Position numbers and translations under genes: made by a program. Below the pieces are notes generated by a model that saw only the letters and a list, made by a program, of their open reading frames with translations, had not been told where the DNA came from and searched no databases. Below, in pieces: positions 20,151-29,881 of a stretch of DNA of 64,000 nt. Position 1 is the first letter of the stretch. Every line of letters begins with the position of its first letter. The DNA is from an uncultured Kiloniellaceae bacterium (lineage in GTDB: Bacteria > Pseudomonadota > Alphaproteobacteria > Kiloniellales > Kiloniellaceae), in NCBI GenBank assembly GCA_947500035.1, contig CANMQP010000013.1, forward strand, positions 1 through 64,000. Direction: 5' to 3'.

Positions 20151-21371
20151 TTATGCAGCATCAAGGCCGTAGGCTGTGTGAAGGCTGCGCAGAGCCAGTT
20201 CGGCATACTCCTCCGCCAGCAAGACACTGACCTTGATTTCCGAAGTGGAGATCACCTGCAGATTGATGCCCTTGTCCGCCAAGGTGGTAAACATTTTCTT
20301 GGCCACGCCGGCATGACTGCGCATTCCGACGCCAATCACCGACACCTTCACGACGTTCGGGTCTGAGGTCAAAGCGTCGTACTTCAGCTCATCCTGGAGC
20401 TCTTCCAGCACCGACACGGCCCGGTCCATATCGGTTTTCGTCACGGTGAAGGTCATATCGGTCGAGTTGCCATCCGCCGAATAACTCTGAACGATCATAT
20501 CCACGTTAATCGAGGCGTCGGCCAGAGGTCCGAAAATCCCCGCGGCGATACCCGGGCGGTCGGGAACCCGGATCAAAGTGATCTTGGCCTCGTCCCGGCT
20601 ATAGGCAATTCCACTTACAAGTGCGTCTTCCACGATTTCATCCTCGTCAACAACCAGCGTGCCTTCGGCGTCGTTGAAACTCGAGCGCACCTGCACGCGC
20701 ACCGAATGTTTCATCGCCATTTCAACCGAGCGCGTCTGCAGGACCTTTGCGCCCTGCGACGCCATCTCGAGCATCTCTTCGTAGGTTATCTTGTCCAGTT
20801 TGCGGGCTTTGGTAACGATGCGCGGGTCCGTCGTGTAAACCCCATCGACATCGGTATAGATATCGCAGCGATCGGCCTTCAGCGCGGCGGCCAGCGCAAC
20901 GGCGGAGGTATCGGATCCGCCGCGGCCAAGAGTTGAGATGCGGCCATCCGGGCCGATCCCCTGGAACCCGGCAAAAACCGCGACCTGGCCTTCGCCGAAG
21001 CGCCGGATCAGATCCTCTACCTCGATTTCCCGGATACGCGCGCTGCCGTGACTGCCGTCGGTTTTGATCGGCGCCTGCCAGCCCAGCCAGGAGCGGGCAT
21101 TCACGCCGATCGACTGCAGGACGATGGCCAACAGTCCGCTGGTCACCTGCTCGCCGGAAGAGACGACGACATCGTACTCCCGCAAATCAGCCAGTTTACC
21201 GGCAGAATCCACGTAGCCGATCAGTTGATTGGTGACACCGGACATGGCGGAAACAACAACGGCGACCTCGTGGCCGGCATCCACCTCAGCCTTGACCCGT
21301 TGGGCGACGTGGCGGATACGATCCAGATCAGCCACCGAAGTACCACCGAATTTCATCACGATTCGGGACAT
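20151..21371 (-). CDS. lysC: aspartate kinase
   Basis: A 406-aa enzyme that phosphorylates aspartate, the committed step to lysine, threonine, methionine and diaminopimelate. The start motif [12 protein letters not shown] is at the N-terminus. I chose the ATG at 21371, with AAGG about 9 bases upstream, because upstream in-frame codons add a non-conserved hydrophobic stretch. Two C-terminal ACT regulatory domains (about 265-400, [13 protein letters not shown] and [12 protein letters not shown]) predict feedback control by lysine and/or threonine. It is divergent from ubiG, with 125 bases between for both promoters. Confidence 0.97.
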   Translation of the reverse strand: MSRIVMKFGGTSVADLDRIRHVAQRVKAEVDAGHEVAVVVSAMSGVTNQLIGYVDSAGKLADLREYDVVVSSGEQVTSGLLAIVLQSIGVNARSWLGWQAPIKTDGSHGSARIREIEVEDLIRRFGEGQVAVFAGFQGIGPDGRISTLGRGGSDTSAVALAAALKADRCDIYTDVDGVYTTDPRIVTKARKLDKITYEEMLEMASQGAKVLQTRSVEMAMKHSVRVQVRSSFNDAEGTLVVDEDEIVEDALVSGIAYSRDEAKITLIRVPDRPGIAAGIFGPLADASINVDMIVQSYSADGNSTDMTFTVTKTDMDRAVSVLEELQDELKYDALTSDPNVVKVSVIGVGMRSHAGVAKKMFTTLADKGINLQVISTSEIKVSVLLAEEYAELALRSLHTAYGLDAA

Positions 21372-21496
21372 AACGACCTTGAAATAAAAGAGAACGATCA
21401 GGTTGCCCGCAATGCGGCGGCTATCCATACTCTTTACGAGGGGCCGGTGGCAAGTACACCGCCGGGGCCCGGCTGTAATATTATCGGAACCAGGAC

Positions 21497-22246
21497 ATGA
21501 CCAAGCTGCAGGACCACACGAGCGTCGACCCGCTGGAGATCGAGAAATTCTCGGCCATCGCAGCGGAATGGTGGGATCCGTCAGGTAAATTCAAACCCCT
21601 GCATCAGCTCAACCCAACCCGCCTGGGCTACATTCGCGATCATGCCGCCCGGCACTTCGGGAAAGATCCCTTGTCGGACCAGCCCCTTTCCGGTGTCACT
21701 ATTCTGGATATCGGCTGCGGCGGCGGCCTGCTGAGCGAGCCGCTCTGCCGGCTGGGCGCGGACGTCACGGCAATCGACGCAGCCGAAAAGAACATCAAAA
21801 CCGCGCGCACCCACGCCGCCGAGAGCGGCCTCGAAATCAACTATCGTCACACCTCCGCCGAAGATCTTGCCGCGGAAAAGCAGAGCTTCGATGTGGTCCT
21901 GAACATGGAGGTCATTGAGCACGTGGCTGACGTGACGTCTTTTTCCAAAGCCGCCTGCGCATTGGTGAAAGAGGGCGGCGCGATGGTGGCTTCGACCCTT
22001 AACAGGACACCGAAGTCCTATCTTATGGCTATTTTAGGGGCGGAGTACGTTCTGCGTTGGCTGCCACGCGGAACCCATGACTGGCAAAAGTTCCTTCGCC
22101 CGTCGGAGCTGGCGGGCCTGTTGCGTGCCCAGGGACTGGATATCGAGGATATGAGCGGTGTTGTTTACAATCCGGTCAACGGCCGCTGGCGGCTCTCGCG
22201 ACGGGATCTGGATGTGAACTATATGCTGTTTGCGACCAAGCCCTAG
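21497..22246 (+). CDS. ubiG: bifunctional ubiquinone O-methyltransferase UbiG
   Basis: A 249-aa class I SAM methyltransferase that performs both O-methylations of ubiquinone synthesis. It has the family start (EIEKFSAIAAEWWDPSGKFKPLHQLNP), the SAM motif LDIGCGGGLLSEPL at about 72-85, VIEHVAD and the hydrophobic TLNRTPKSYLMAI segment. AGGA lies upstream of the ATG. It is divergent from lysC and convergent with the DUF1178 gene. Confidence 0.97.
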   Translation: MTKLQDHTSVDPLEIEKFSAIAAEWWDPSGKFKPLHQLNPTRLGYIRDHAARHFGKDPLSDQPLSGVTILDIGCGGGLLSEPLCRLGADVTAIDAAEKNIKTARTHAAESGLEINYRHTSAEDLAAEKQSFDVVLNMEVIEHVADVTSFSKAACALVKEGGAMVASTLNRTPKSYLMAILGAEYVLRWLPRGTHDWQKFLRPSELAGLLRAQGLDIEDMSGVVYNPVNGRWRLSRRDLDVNYMLFATKP

Positions 22247-22261
22247 GTTTCGTTTTAGCTT

Positions 22262-22280
22262 GGCCCTGGCCGCCAGGGCC
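22262..22280. terminator. strong GC hairpin between ubiG and the DUF1178 gene
   Basis: A perfect 9-bp inverted repeat (GGCCCTGGC with its complement, nearly no loop) lies between two convergent stop codons. Neither side has a clear T run, so termination may be weak or factor-assisted. Confidence 0.45.
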
Positions 22281-22306
22281 GCGATTGAACGTACAGCTCA
22301 GGCTTG

Positions 22307-22828
22307 TCAGGAGTCGTGACGGGGAACCCAGGGGACCCGGGCAAATTCAACCCCCTCTTCTTCCAGGGCTTTGGCGTCTTCATCGCTGGACTCGCCATAG
22401 ATGCCCCGGGGCTCTCTCTCGCCGTAATGAATTTTGCGAGCTTCCTCGGCAAAGTCACCTCCCACGTAGTCGCACTCGCGCTCGACATTTTCGCGCAACT
22501 CGGTGAGCGCGCGCATAACCTCCGTCACCTTCTCCAGATCGGCGTTTGTGGTCACCGAGCCTTGAGCCGGCTGGGAATTCGCCGCCGCCGCGGGTGCCAT
22601 GACTTCGCCCATCGGCGCGGAGCTCTGGTCGGACTCCACCTGCGAAGGTTCCTTATTCTGACGGCGGGTTGTGACGTTTGGCGCCATGAGAGCTTTTTCG
22701 ACCCGGCTGGAACCGCACACGGGACACCGCACGACGCCCGCTTCGACCTGTTCGTGATAGGCAGCGCTGTCTTTAAACCACGCCTCGAAGACATGTTCTT
22801 TTTTACATCTCAGATCAAAAACTATCAT
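22307..22828 (-). CDS. DUF1178 family protein
   Basis: A 173-aa protein. The N-terminal domain (MIVFDLRCKKEHVFEAWFKD) has a C8 and a C-P-V-C-G-S zinc-ribbon half-site at about 35-40, as in the FmdB-like zinc ribbons. The C-terminus (EVMRALTELRENVERECDYVGGDFAEEARKIHYGE) is the conserved DUF1178 signature. Its function is unknown. In alphaproteobacteria it normally sits with the nitrilase and grxC genes found just beyond. Here a methyltransferase gene on the opposite strand comes between them. Confidence 0.85.
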   Translation of the reverse strand: MIVFDLRCKKEHVFEAWFKDSAAYHEQVEAGVVRCPVCGSSRVEKALMAPNVTTRRQNKEPSQVESDQSSAPMGEVMAPAAAANSQPAQGSVTTNADLEKVTEVMRALTELRENVERECDYVGGDFAEEARKIHYGEREPRGIYGESSDEDAKALEEEGVEFARVPWVPRHDS

Positions 22829-22942
22829 TCCGCCAAATCCATCCGATCGAAGGCACTCAGATCCCCGAGCAGGTCAAAAAATGCTATCTCCAAGGCACTC
22901 TAGCAATGATAAGACTCGCGATACACCATAGGATCAAGAAAA

Positions 22943-23548
22943 ATGACATCTGAAACGCCTGCACAGCCCTCAAAATCCGAGTTAACGGGCAGCAATCCCT
23001 CGGAATGGGTCCGGCGTTTCGCGTGTCACGTTCCATCAGGCGGCCGTGTCCTGGACCTTGCCTGCGGCGGAGGCCGCCACAGCCGTCTATTCCTGGGGTT
23101 GGGACATCCCGTGCTGGCGGCCGATCGGGATCTGAGCCACCTCGTTGATTTGCGGGAAAATACGACACCGCCGGGTCGTTTCAAAACCCTTGAGTGCGAT
23201 CTGGAAGACGGCAGCCCCTTCCCATTCACGCCAGGCAGTTTCGCAGGCGTTATCGTCACAAACTACCTTTACCGCCCAATCCTGCCTCAGATCGTAGGAT
23301 CCCTCGCGCCGGGCGGAACGCTGATTTACGAGACTTTCGCTCGAGGTAACGAGCGGTTCGGGCGCCCCTCGAACCCGGATTTCCTGCTGGAACCGGGCGA
23401 ACTCCTGGAGGCTGTCGCGGGACGACTGCGTGTCTTGGCTTACGAAGACCTCATCGTGGAAAAGCCGAAACCGGCGGCAATCCAACGTATTTGTGCCCAG
23501 CGGGAGGATGAGTTCAGACCTGGGACTCCTCAGTCCGGGGGTGCGTAG
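22943..23548 (+). CDS. class I SAM-dependent methyltransferase (TehB-like)
   Basis: A 201-aa methyltransferase with the SAM-binding motif VLDLACGGGRHSRLFLGLGH at about 36-55 and the acidic second-strand motif (AADRD). A T-N-Y-L-Y-R motif IV follows, with a typical post-motif (GTLIYETFARGNERFG). Similar short proteins are annotated TehB-like or rRNA/metabolite methyltransferases; the substrate cannot be read from sequence. Its last codons overlap the 3' end of the nitrilase gene on the other strand by about 19 bases. It interrupts the usual nitrilase/DUF1178 neighbourhood. Confidence 0.8.
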   Translation: MTSETPAQPSKSELTGSNPSEWVRRFACHVPSGGRVLDLACGGGRHSRLFLGLGHPVLAADRDLSHLVDLRENTTPPGRFKTLECDLEDGSPFPFTPGSFAGVIVTNYLYRPILPQIVGSLAPGGTLIYETFARGNERFGRPSNPDFLLEPGELLEAVAGRLRVLAYEDLIVEKPKPAAIQRICAQREDEFRPGTPQSGGA

Positions 23549-24375
23549 TCCCTGGCGTTGGTCAGGGAAGGCACCATCGACCGGGCTTTACCGACAGCCG
23601 CCGGGTCGATTTTCGCCATCACGACTCCGGGCTCTTCGCCTCCTTCGGCCAGCACCTCTCCCCAGGGCGATACGATCAACGAGTGGCCGTAGGTTTCCCG
23701 CCCGCCGGCATGTGTCCCGCACTGAGCAGGTGCGAAGATATAGCAGCCGGTCTCGATCGCGCGCGCACGCAACAGCGTATGCCAGTGGGCGGCACCCGTC
23801 AGTCGGGTAAAGGCGGAAGGCACCGTGATAAATGACGCTCCGGCCTCCGCGAGAACCCGGTATAGCGGAGGAAAGCGAAGGTCGTAGCAGATCGTCAGAC
23901 CGAGCCGCCCCCATGGCAAATCGGTCACAACCGCCTTTTCGCCAGCCCGATAGGTTGTAGATTCCCGGTAGGTCTGGCCATCGGGGATCTCCACGTCGAA
24001 CATGTGGATCTTGTCGTAGCGCGCCTTGACGTTCCCATCAGGACCGAAAAGGAACGAGCGGTTGGCAATCTTGTTGTCGCCCAAACCGATCCCGAAGGAA
24101 CCGGCGAGCAGCCAGACCTGCAGCTCGGCGGCCAACGCGCGAAAGAGAGGGATGCCGGGGTGACTCTCCTCCGGCAGTGACTTCTCCAAGGCGGACGCGC
24201 GCCGTGACTCCAGAAGCGATGTCACCTCGGGGGTCATGATCAAGTCTGCACCTGCGCCATGCGCCTCACGAATCAGCGCCTCGGCAGCCGCAAGGCTGGG
24301 CGCATGATCCGGCCCGGTGTTCATCTGAATGCAGGCCGCGGTAAAAGGCGACCCGGTCTCGGACACCGCGCTCAA
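23530..24375 (-). CDS. carbon-nitrogen hydrolase (nitrilase family, Nit/NitA-like amidase)
   Basis: A 281-aa nitrilase-superfamily enzyme, probably the repair enzyme that hydrolyses deaminated glutathione. The Glu-Lys-Cys triad is visible: E in MTPEVTSLLE (about 50), K in RYDKIHMFDVE (about 120) and C in TICYDLRFPPLYR (about 160). The proposed TTG start overlaps the grxC stop, and a GTG lies three codons in. Overlap with grxC points to coupled translation, and a link to glutathione chemistry fits glutaredoxin as partner. Confidence 0.87.
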   Translation of the reverse strand: MSAVSETGSPFTAACIQMNTGPDHAPSLAAAEALIREAHGAGADLIMTPEVTSLLESRRASALEKSLPEESHPGIPLFRALAAELQVWLLAGSFGIGLGDNKIANRSFLFGPDGNVKARYDKIHMFDVEIPDGQTYRESTTYRAGEKAVVTDLPWGRLGLTICYDLRFPPLYRVLAEAGASFITVPSAFTRLTGAAHWHTLLRARAIETGCYIFAPAQCGTHAGGRETYGHSLIVSPWGEVLAEGGEEPGVVMAKIDPAAVGKARSMVPSLTNARDYAPPD

Positions 24376-24650
24376 GAGGCTTTCATCAGAAGCGGATCAA
24401 GACTGCCCTGCTGTTCAAGGGCATAAAGGTCGTCGCAGCCGCCAATGTGCCGGCCATCGATGAAGATCTGCGGCACGCTTGTGCGGCCTCCCGCGCGTTG
24501 GATCATCTCCGGACGCCGCCTGGGCTGCAGCATGATATCGATTTCATCGTACTTCGCGCCTTTCGCTTCGAGCAGGCGTTTGGCCCGCGCGCAAAAACCG
24601 CACAGCATGCTTGAATAGACTTCGATCGCAGGTGACTGTTGTTCCGACAT
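24372..24650 (-). CDS. grxC: glutaredoxin 3
   Basis: A 92-aa glutaredoxin that reduces disulfides and glutathionylated proteins with glutathione. The active site is C-G-F-C (residues 17-20) instead of the standard C-P-Y-C. The TSVPQIFI cis-Pro segment and the GGCDDL glutathione-binding loop are intact. The CGFC dithiol site is unusual for class I, and a monothiol CGFS form is ruled out by the second Cys. First gene of a pair with the nitrilase. Upstream, 24651-24884 is AT-rich and empty. Confidence 0.93.
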   Translation of the reverse strand: MSEQQSPAIEVYSSMLCGFCARAKRLLEAKGAKYDEIDIMLQPRRRPEMIQRAGGRTSVPQIFIDGRHIGGCDDLYALEQQGSLDPLLMKAS

Positions 24651-24884
24651 TGTACTCTCTGAATCTCAGTTACGCCCGTAGCGCGCAGCTTTTTTCACTG
24701 CTCCAGCGAAAAAACCGCAAAGTAAAACAAAATGTTAGAGGCGAACCACTCTCTTACAGGGGCGAACGCACTCCAAACACGGAATTTTATATAACCCTGG
24801 AGATTTAGGGTCGTCACCGCCAATTTACAGCTGCGAATGCTCAAATCACCTTAATTTTACCGCTTCCGGTCGCCCAGCGGCGCC

Positions 24885-25688
24885 TCAGCTGCGCAGAACC
24901 CGGGCGAGCGTCAAAACGTCAACCGCCCCGGCGCCGTTCTTCCGCAACGAAGCGACACAGGCCGCGACCGTTGCGCCGCTTGTATAGACATCATCGATCA
25001 AGAGCACTCTGCGGTCCCGGATTTCAGACACCATCGATCCCCGGACACGAAATGCACCAGCCACGTTGTCGCGGCGTGCGGCGCGGCTGAGATGCCCTTG
25101 CGGCCGTGTCGCGCGCCGCCGTTCGAGAATCCGCGGATGAAAGGGTTTGTGATAGCGCTCAGCGAGCTTTTGCGCCAGCAGCGCAGACTGATTGTAGCGG
25201 CGTGTGAACAATCGCACCCAGTGCAATGGGACAGGGACGATAAGATCCGCGTCTTCGAGCAGCTCCGCGCCGGCAAGTGCCATCCAGCCCGTGAGGTTCA
25301 GAACCGTCTCGGTTCGGTCGGCATGCTTGAAAGCAAGGATCAGACTCCGGCTGGCATCATCGTACGCCAGAGCCGATCTTGCCCGATCGAAGGATTTGGG
25401 GCTCTGCAGGCAGTCGCCGCAGAGGGGAGCATTACCGGTGGGATCCAGAGAGCTTGCAGCCCCCGACATACCAGCCTCAGCCCCGTCGTATTCAAAAGGG
25501 AAACCGCAACTCTGGCACCAGGGTGGGCCGAGAAAACGAAGATCCTTCCAACAATCGGCGCAGAGCGTGCCGTTGCGCTCCACCACCACGCGGCATTTGG
25601 CGCAGGTAGGCGGTAAAACGGCATCCAGCATTCGGCGCCCGATCTCCACAACAGATTGCATGAATGGAAGCATGCCCCGTGCAACCAT
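24885..25688 (-). CDS. ComF family protein (phosphoribosyltransferase-like)
   Basis: A 267-aa protein with an N-terminal zinc finger built from C-x2-C pairs (CAKC at about 34, CADC at about 50, CQSC and a fourth pair further on) and a C-terminal PRTase fold with the PRPP motif VLLIDDVYTSGATV near 225. Homologues (ComFC, GntX) act in DNA uptake during competence or in DNA-linked metabolism. It is divergent from a methyltransferase gene. This neighbourhood (grxC, nitrilase, comF, methyltransferase) is conserved in alphaproteobacteria. Confidence 0.9.
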   Translation of the reverse strand: MVARGMLPFMQSVVEIGRRMLDAVLPPTCAKCRVVVERNGTLCADCWKDLRFLGPPWCQSCGFPFEYDGAEAGMSGAASSLDPTGNAPLCGDCLQSPKSFDRARSALAYDDASRSLILAFKHADRTETVLNLTGWMALAGAELLEDADLIVPVPLHWVRLFTRRYNQSALLAQKLAERYHKPFHPRILERRRATRPQGHLSRAARRDNVAGAFRVRGSMVSEIRDRRVLLIDDVYTSGATVAACVASLRKNGAGAVDVLTLARVLRS

Positions 25689-25863
25689 GGGAGATCAATC
25701 GCTCATATCCTGCCGGCCGCGCCTGACGGCTGTGGCCTTTTATTGGAGCCTCTATTGGGGGCAGCGGTCGTTTGCCAAGACAGCAGAACTTTGATATCGC
25801 CCGAAACAGGCATAAGTAACGCTACTCAAATGGAACAAACAGCCGGAAGCAACGGATGTCGTC

Positions 25864-26811
25864 ATGAGCGATGCAATGAACGTGTTCGACCGATCACTCG
25901 TGCGCCGGCACCGGGATCGCGCCGCGGAGCGGATCGGCGACTTCAGCTTTCTCTTCGACGCCGTCGCCCAAAGCATGGCGGACCGCCTGCTCGACATCGC
26001 CCGGACCTTTCCAACCTGCCTGGATTTGGGCTCTCGCGGCAACGAACTGGCCAACATACTCGCGGAAAGGGTCGATACCAGCTTGCTGGTGCGCAGCGAT
26101 TTCTCCCCCGCGATGGCCGAGGCAGCGAAAACCGGGCTGTCATCCCGTGCAGTCGTTGCCGCGGATGAGGAATTCCTGCCTTTTGCGGCGGCAAGCTTTG
26201 AGCTCGTAACCTCAAACCTCAATCTGCACTGGACCAATGATCTGCCCGGCGCCTTGATTCAGATCCGGCAGGTGCTGAAGCCCGACGGTCTCTTTCTGGG
26301 CACAATGCTCGGCGGCGAGACCCTGCACGAGCTCAGAAGCGCTTGGCTGCAGGCCGAGATCGAGCAGGAAGGCGGCGCCAGTCCGCGTCTCTCGCCCCTG
26401 GCGGACCTGCGCGACGCGGGGGCCTTGCTGCAACGCTCTGGTTTTGCCTTGCCCGTCGCCGACGCGGACCGGATCACTGTGAGTTACCCAAATGCCCTGA
26501 AGCTGATGCGGGATCTGCGCGGCATGGGCGAGACCAATGCCATCCACGAGCGGCGCCGGACGCTCACTCGCCGCGCCACACTCTTTCGCGCCGCAGAAAT
26601 CTATCAGGAAGAGTATGGAGATTCCGAAGGCCGCATAGCAGCAACCTTCGATGTTCTGACGCTTACCGGCTGGGCCCCCGACTCTTCGCAGCAGCAGCCT
26701 TTGCGTCCGGGCAGCGCCCGCAGCAGGCTGGCCGATGCGCTGGGCGTACCCGAACGGGGCGCGGATGACAGCACCGGTCTACCGGTCAGAGGCCGGAACA
26801 AACCCGACTAA
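25864..26811 (+). CDS. SAM-dependent methyltransferase, NDUFAF5/BioC-like
   Basis: A 315-aa protein. The opening MNVFDRSLVRRHRDRAA is the hallmark of the alphaproteobacterial/mitochondrial NDUFAF5 group, which modifies an arginine of a complex I subunit during assembly. The Rossmann core includes CLDLGSRG, where the glycine motif is degenerate compared with DLGCGTG, then FDLVxSNL-type SFELVTSNLNLHWTNDL. The weak SAM motif fits the NDUFAF5 group, whose reaction is reported as hydroxylation rather than methylation. BioC (malonyl-ACP methyltransferase) is the alternative, but there are no biotin genes nearby. Confidence 0.78.
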   Translation: MSDAMNVFDRSLVRRHRDRAAERIGDFSFLFDAVAQSMADRLLDIARTFPTCLDLGSRGNELANILAERVDTSLLVRSDFSPAMAEAAKTGLSSRAVVAADEEFLPFAAASFELVTSNLNLHWTNDLPGALIQIRQVLKPDGLFLGTMLGGETLHELRSAWLQAEIEQEGGASPRLSPLADLRDAGALLQRSGFALPVADADRITVSYPNALKLMRDLRGMGETNAIHERRRTLTRRATLFRAAEIYQEEYGDSEGRIAATFDVLTLTGWAPDSSQQQPLRPGSARSRLADALGVPERGADDSTGLPVRGRNKPD

Positions 26812-26838
26812 CCCCTGCGGTTATTGTTTGAAAATCCG

Positions 26839-26913
26839 TCGCGCAGTTGCGCGGGGATCTAGAGCAGGTCGCGCAGTTGCGCGGGGGCCTAAAGCAGGTC
26901 GCGCAGTTGCGCG
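26839..26913. repeat. 30-bp tandem repeats at the 3' end of mutT
   Basis: The 15-base core TCGCGCAGTTGCGCG occurs at 26839, 26869 and 26899, exactly 30 bases apart, with closely similar spacers. The copy furthest right is inside mutT and encodes its last residues (QLRDLL) and stop codon. The other two lie downstream, so the gene end has been copied in tandem. Each core is a 6-bp palindrome (CGCGCA/TGCGCG) able to form a small hairpin. Confidence 0.85.
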
Positions 26914-27350
26914 ACCAGGGGCACATCGGCTTCAGGCATCGGATAGTCGCCGATGCGCGCGGGACGCACCCATTTGAGCACCTGACCTTCCCTGGGTGTC
27001 ACCGTGCCCTGCCAGATGCGGCAGACAAACAGCGGCATCAGCAGATGGAAATCATCATAGCTGTGTGATGCGAAGGCCAGAGGGGCCAGGCAGCTTTCGC
27101 GGGTGTCGATCCCGAGCTCTTCCTCAAGTTCACGCACCAAAGCCTGCTCAGGGGTTTCCCCCGCATCCAGCTTGCCGCCCGGAAATTCCCACAGTCCGGC
27201 CATCGACTTGCCCGCTGGCCGCTGCGCAATCAGGACACGGCCATCGGCATCGATCAGCGCAACCGCCGCGACGAAAACCAGCGGCTTCGCCGTTGCCGTC
27301 GACCGTTCACCGGCCGCCCAGCAGCCTCCAAGGTCTGTCTCGTCTGCCAT
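26889..27350 (-). CDS. mutT: 8-oxo-dGTP diphosphatase MutT (Nudix hydrolase)
   Basis: A 153-aa Nudix hydrolase that clears 8-oxo-dGTP from the nucleotide pool. The Nudix box G-x5-E-x7-REUxEExGU is complete (GGKLDAGETPEQALVRELEEELG at about 60-82, split here only for naming). Conserved companions such as GLWEFPGGK just before it are also present. It lies 11 bases downstream of argJ on the same strand, an alphaproteobacterial pairing. Its final codons are the source of the 30-bp tandem repeat. Confidence 0.92.
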   Translation of the reverse strand: MADETDLGGCWAAGERSTATAKPLVFVAAVALIDADGRVLIAQRPAGKSMAGLWEFPGGKLDAGETPEQALVRELEEELGIDTRESCLAPLAFASHSYDDFHLLMPLFVCRIWQGTVTPREGQVLKWVRPARIGDYPMPEADVPLVAQLRDLL

Positions 27351-27361
27351 GTTGTGTGTCT

Positions 27362-28594
27362 CTAGCTGCGATAATCGGCGTTGATGTCGATATAGCCGTG
27401 ACCGAGATCACAGGTCCAGACCCGCGCCTCGCCCTCGCCAACGCCCACGTCCACCGCAATATCGATGTTCTGGCCCTTCATATGGGCCGCGACGGGGGCT
27501 TCGTCGTAACCCGGGACAACCCAGCCGTTTTTCGCCACCTCAATCCCGCCGATTTGGATGGAGAGCCGGTCACGGTCCGCGCGCTCGCCGGCCTTACCGA
27601 CCGCCATGACGATACGCCCCCAGTTGGGATCTTCGCCGGCCACCGCCGTCTTCACCAGCGGCGAATTGCCGATTGCAAGCCCGATGCGCCGCGCCGCGCT
27701 GGGCGTTTCGGCACCCGATACATCAATGGTTACGAACTTGCTGGCGCCCTCGCCGTCGCGCACCACCTGAATGGCCAGATCTTGCAGCAGATCCTCAAGC
27801 GCCTCCCGGAAGGCGGTAAGGGCGGGATCCTCCGCCGAGGAAATAGGCGGGTTGCCTGCTTTGCCGGTCGCAAAAAGCAAAAGCGTATCGCTGGTCGAGG
27901 TGTCCCCATCCACCGTGATAGAATTGAAGGTCCGCTCGTTTGCGTCCTTCAAAAGGGACTGCAAGAGGGCCGAGGGCAGCGCGGCGTCGGTGGCAATGAA
28001 GGAGAGCATGGTCGCCATATCCGGCGCAATCATACCGGAACCCTTGGCAATGCCATTGATGGTGACCGGGGTTCCATTGATCTCGGTGCTGCGGGTTGCG
28101 CCCTTGGGGTAAGTATCGGTCGTCATGATCGCCGCTGCCGCTTCCGGCCAGGCGTCCGTCCTGAAAAGCTTGGCAAGATCCGCGAGCGCCGAGGTCAGGC
28201 GATCGTCCGGCAGGGGTTCCCCGATGACGCCGGTCGAGGCGATAAAGACTTCCTCCGGGGCGCAGCCGATGAGGTCCACCACAGCCCCGACGGTCCGCTC
28301 CACCGAGCCGGTCCCCACCGCGCCCGTGAAGGCATTGGCATTGCCGGAATTCACCACAAGCGCCCGGGCGCTGCCCTGGGATAGGGCTTCACGGCACCAG
28401 AGCACCGGGGCCGAGGCGGTCAGCGAACGGGTCAAAACCCCGGCCACCGCCGTGCCGGGATCGAAGACCATCACGCAGACATCCGTGCGGTCCCGGTATT
28501 TCAGGCCGCAGGCCCCGGTCGTAATTTCCAGCCCGGCAAGCGGCGGCATCGCAGGGAATACCGCCGGTGCGAGAGGAGAGACTTTCGAAGACAT
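27362..28594 (-). CDS. argJ: bifunctional glutamate N-acetyltransferase/ornithine acetyltransferase
   Basis: A 410-aa enzyme of the arginine pathway that moves the acetyl group from N-acetylornithine to glutamate, recycling it. The self-cleavage site is visible: T195 in PDMATMLSF, which becomes the N-terminal nucleophile of the beta chain. The oxyanion residues T-G at about 121 ([12 protein letters not shown]) precede it. The C-terminal [15 protein letters not shown] is conserved. An AGGAG site lies upstream of the ATG. It is followed closely by mutT and preceded by a parvulin gene. Confidence 0.97.
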   Translation of the reverse strand: MSSKVSPLAPAVFPAMPPLAGLEITTGACGLKYRDRTDVCVMVFDPGTAVAGVLTRSLTASAPVLWCREALSQGSARALVVNSGNANAFTGAVGTGSVERTVGAVVDLIGCAPEEVFIASTGVIGEPLPDDRLTSALADLAKLFRTDAWPEAAAAIMTTDTYPKGATRSTEINGTPVTINGIAKGSGMIAPDMATMLSFIATDAALPSALLQSLLKDANERTFNSITVDGDTSTSDTLLLFATGKAGNPPISSAEDPALTAFREALEDLLQDLAIQVVRDGEGASKFVTIDVSGAETPSAARRIGLAIGNSPLVKTAVAGEDPNWGRIVMAVGKAGERADRDRLSIQIGGIEVAKNGWVVPGYDEAPVAAHMKGQNIDIAVDVGVGEGEARVWTCDLGHGYIDINADYRS

Positions 28595-28733
28595 CGCACT
28601 TCCACTCCTGCGGCCATCGCGCTGGGCAACGCGGCAACTTGTCCCGGTCCTTCAGAAACTTGAAGGCCGGGACCTCTTGAAACCGCGGTCTCAGACGATA
28701 CGAGCCGACGATGCGGCGAACAACCGCCGAAAT

Positions 28734-29606
28734 TTACTGGCTGGTTCCCTCGCCTGCGGGCGCCTCATCACCCTCAGCGGGCTCCGCAGCTTCAGGCGTT
28801 ACGATTTCGATGTCCGCGTTTTCGCGAAGTTTCGCGATCATATCCAGATACACGCCGCGGGAGAGCTCGGAGCGCAGGTTCTCTTCCATCTCTTCGAAAG
28901 AAGGCTGCTCGGCGAGCCGGCTATCCTCGACCTTGATGATGTGCCAGCCGAACTGAGTCTGCACCGGTGTTGCGCTGTGCTGACCGACCTCCATGGCAAA
29001 GGCGGCTTCGGAAAACTCCGGCACCATCTGCCCTTCGCCGAAATAGCCCAGGTCACCGCCCTGCGCACCGGAAGGACCGGTCGAATGCTCGCCGGCAAGG
29101 GCGGCGAAATCAGCCCCCCCATCAAGCTCAGTGATGAGCGCCTTGGCCTGCTCTTCTTCCTCGACCAGGATGTGGCGGGCCCGCACTTCCTTGGACGCCG
29201 GGTTCTCCTGCACGAACTTATCGTACTCCGCCTGCAGCTTTTCGTCGGTTACCTGCGCCTCGATCTCACGCACGATGTAGGTTTGGGAAATAATGCGGTC
29301 TTCCGACTCCTTGACGCGCTGGATGACCTCTTCATCCTCTGCCAGGCCGGCAGCACGTCCGGCATCCCCGACCAGCTTGAGATCAATCACCTGTTCTACA
29401 AGCTGTGGAAAAATCAGGGCAATCTGCGCCTGCTGCTGCGGCGGCAGGGTCTGGGCCAGTGCCAGAACCTCGGATTGCAGGATATCTTCACCGCCGACCC
29501 GGGCAACCACGGGATCTTCAGCCGCGCTGTCCTGTGCCTGAACCGGTGGTGCAAATGCGACCGAGAGGGCACAAAATGCTGGGACCAAAAGATGTTTGAT
29601 GCGCAT
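28734..29606 (-). CDS. peptidylprolyl isomerase, exported parvulin (PpiC/SurA-like)
   Basis: A 290-aa periplasmic folding factor. The ATG at 29606 has AAAGGAG 10 bases upstream and begins a signal peptide ([11 protein letters not shown]..., cleavage near VQA-QD). A SurA N-like helical region (about 30-130) precedes the PpiC rotamase domain (about 135-235), which has [31 protein letters not shown] and [10 protein letters not shown]. The C-terminus is acidic. It lies upstream of argJ and near secA, so it may serve newly exported outer-membrane proteins. A second, longer parvulin lies just upstream. Confidence 0.92.
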   Translation of the reverse strand: MRIKHLLVPAFCALSVAFAPPVQAQDSAAEDPVVARVGGEDILQSEVLALAQTLPPQQQAQIALIFPQLVEQVIDLKLVGDAGRAAGLAEDEEVIQRVKESEDRIISQTYIVREIEAQVTDEKLQAEYDKFVQENPASKEVRARHILVEEEEQAKALITELDGGADFAALAGEHSTGPSGAQGGDLGYFGEGQMVPEFSEAAFAMEVGQHSATPVQTQFGWHIIKVEDSRLAEQPSFEEMEENLRSELSRGVYLDMIAKLRENADIEIVTPEAAEPAEGDEAPAGEGTSQ

Positions 29607-29881
29607 GTCAGCGACTCCTTTAACAGGCCAACCTTCGGAACAAAGCCGAAATCCGGGCCTTTCTTCTTGAATTGAGCGTTTTTGTTGCACGCGGGCCGTC
29701 CGGGCACAAGTCTGCTCGCATAACAGTTGGGTGACTCCCGGCATTTCTGTTTCGCCGAACAAACCGGCAAGAACCCTGGAGAATTTACAGAGCAATCCAT
29801 CAAATCGAGACCCCGCTTCTCCCCGCGACAGCACCTAAGCTCGGGATCCGGCAGCGATGAGACGCTCAGGATCTGCGCGCG

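Noticed and set aside
26996-29675. Long plus-strand open frames opposite argJ and the first parvulin (26996-28384 and 28125-29675)
   Set aside because: Both are antisense shadows of well-supported genes and lack ribosome sites or recognisable domains.
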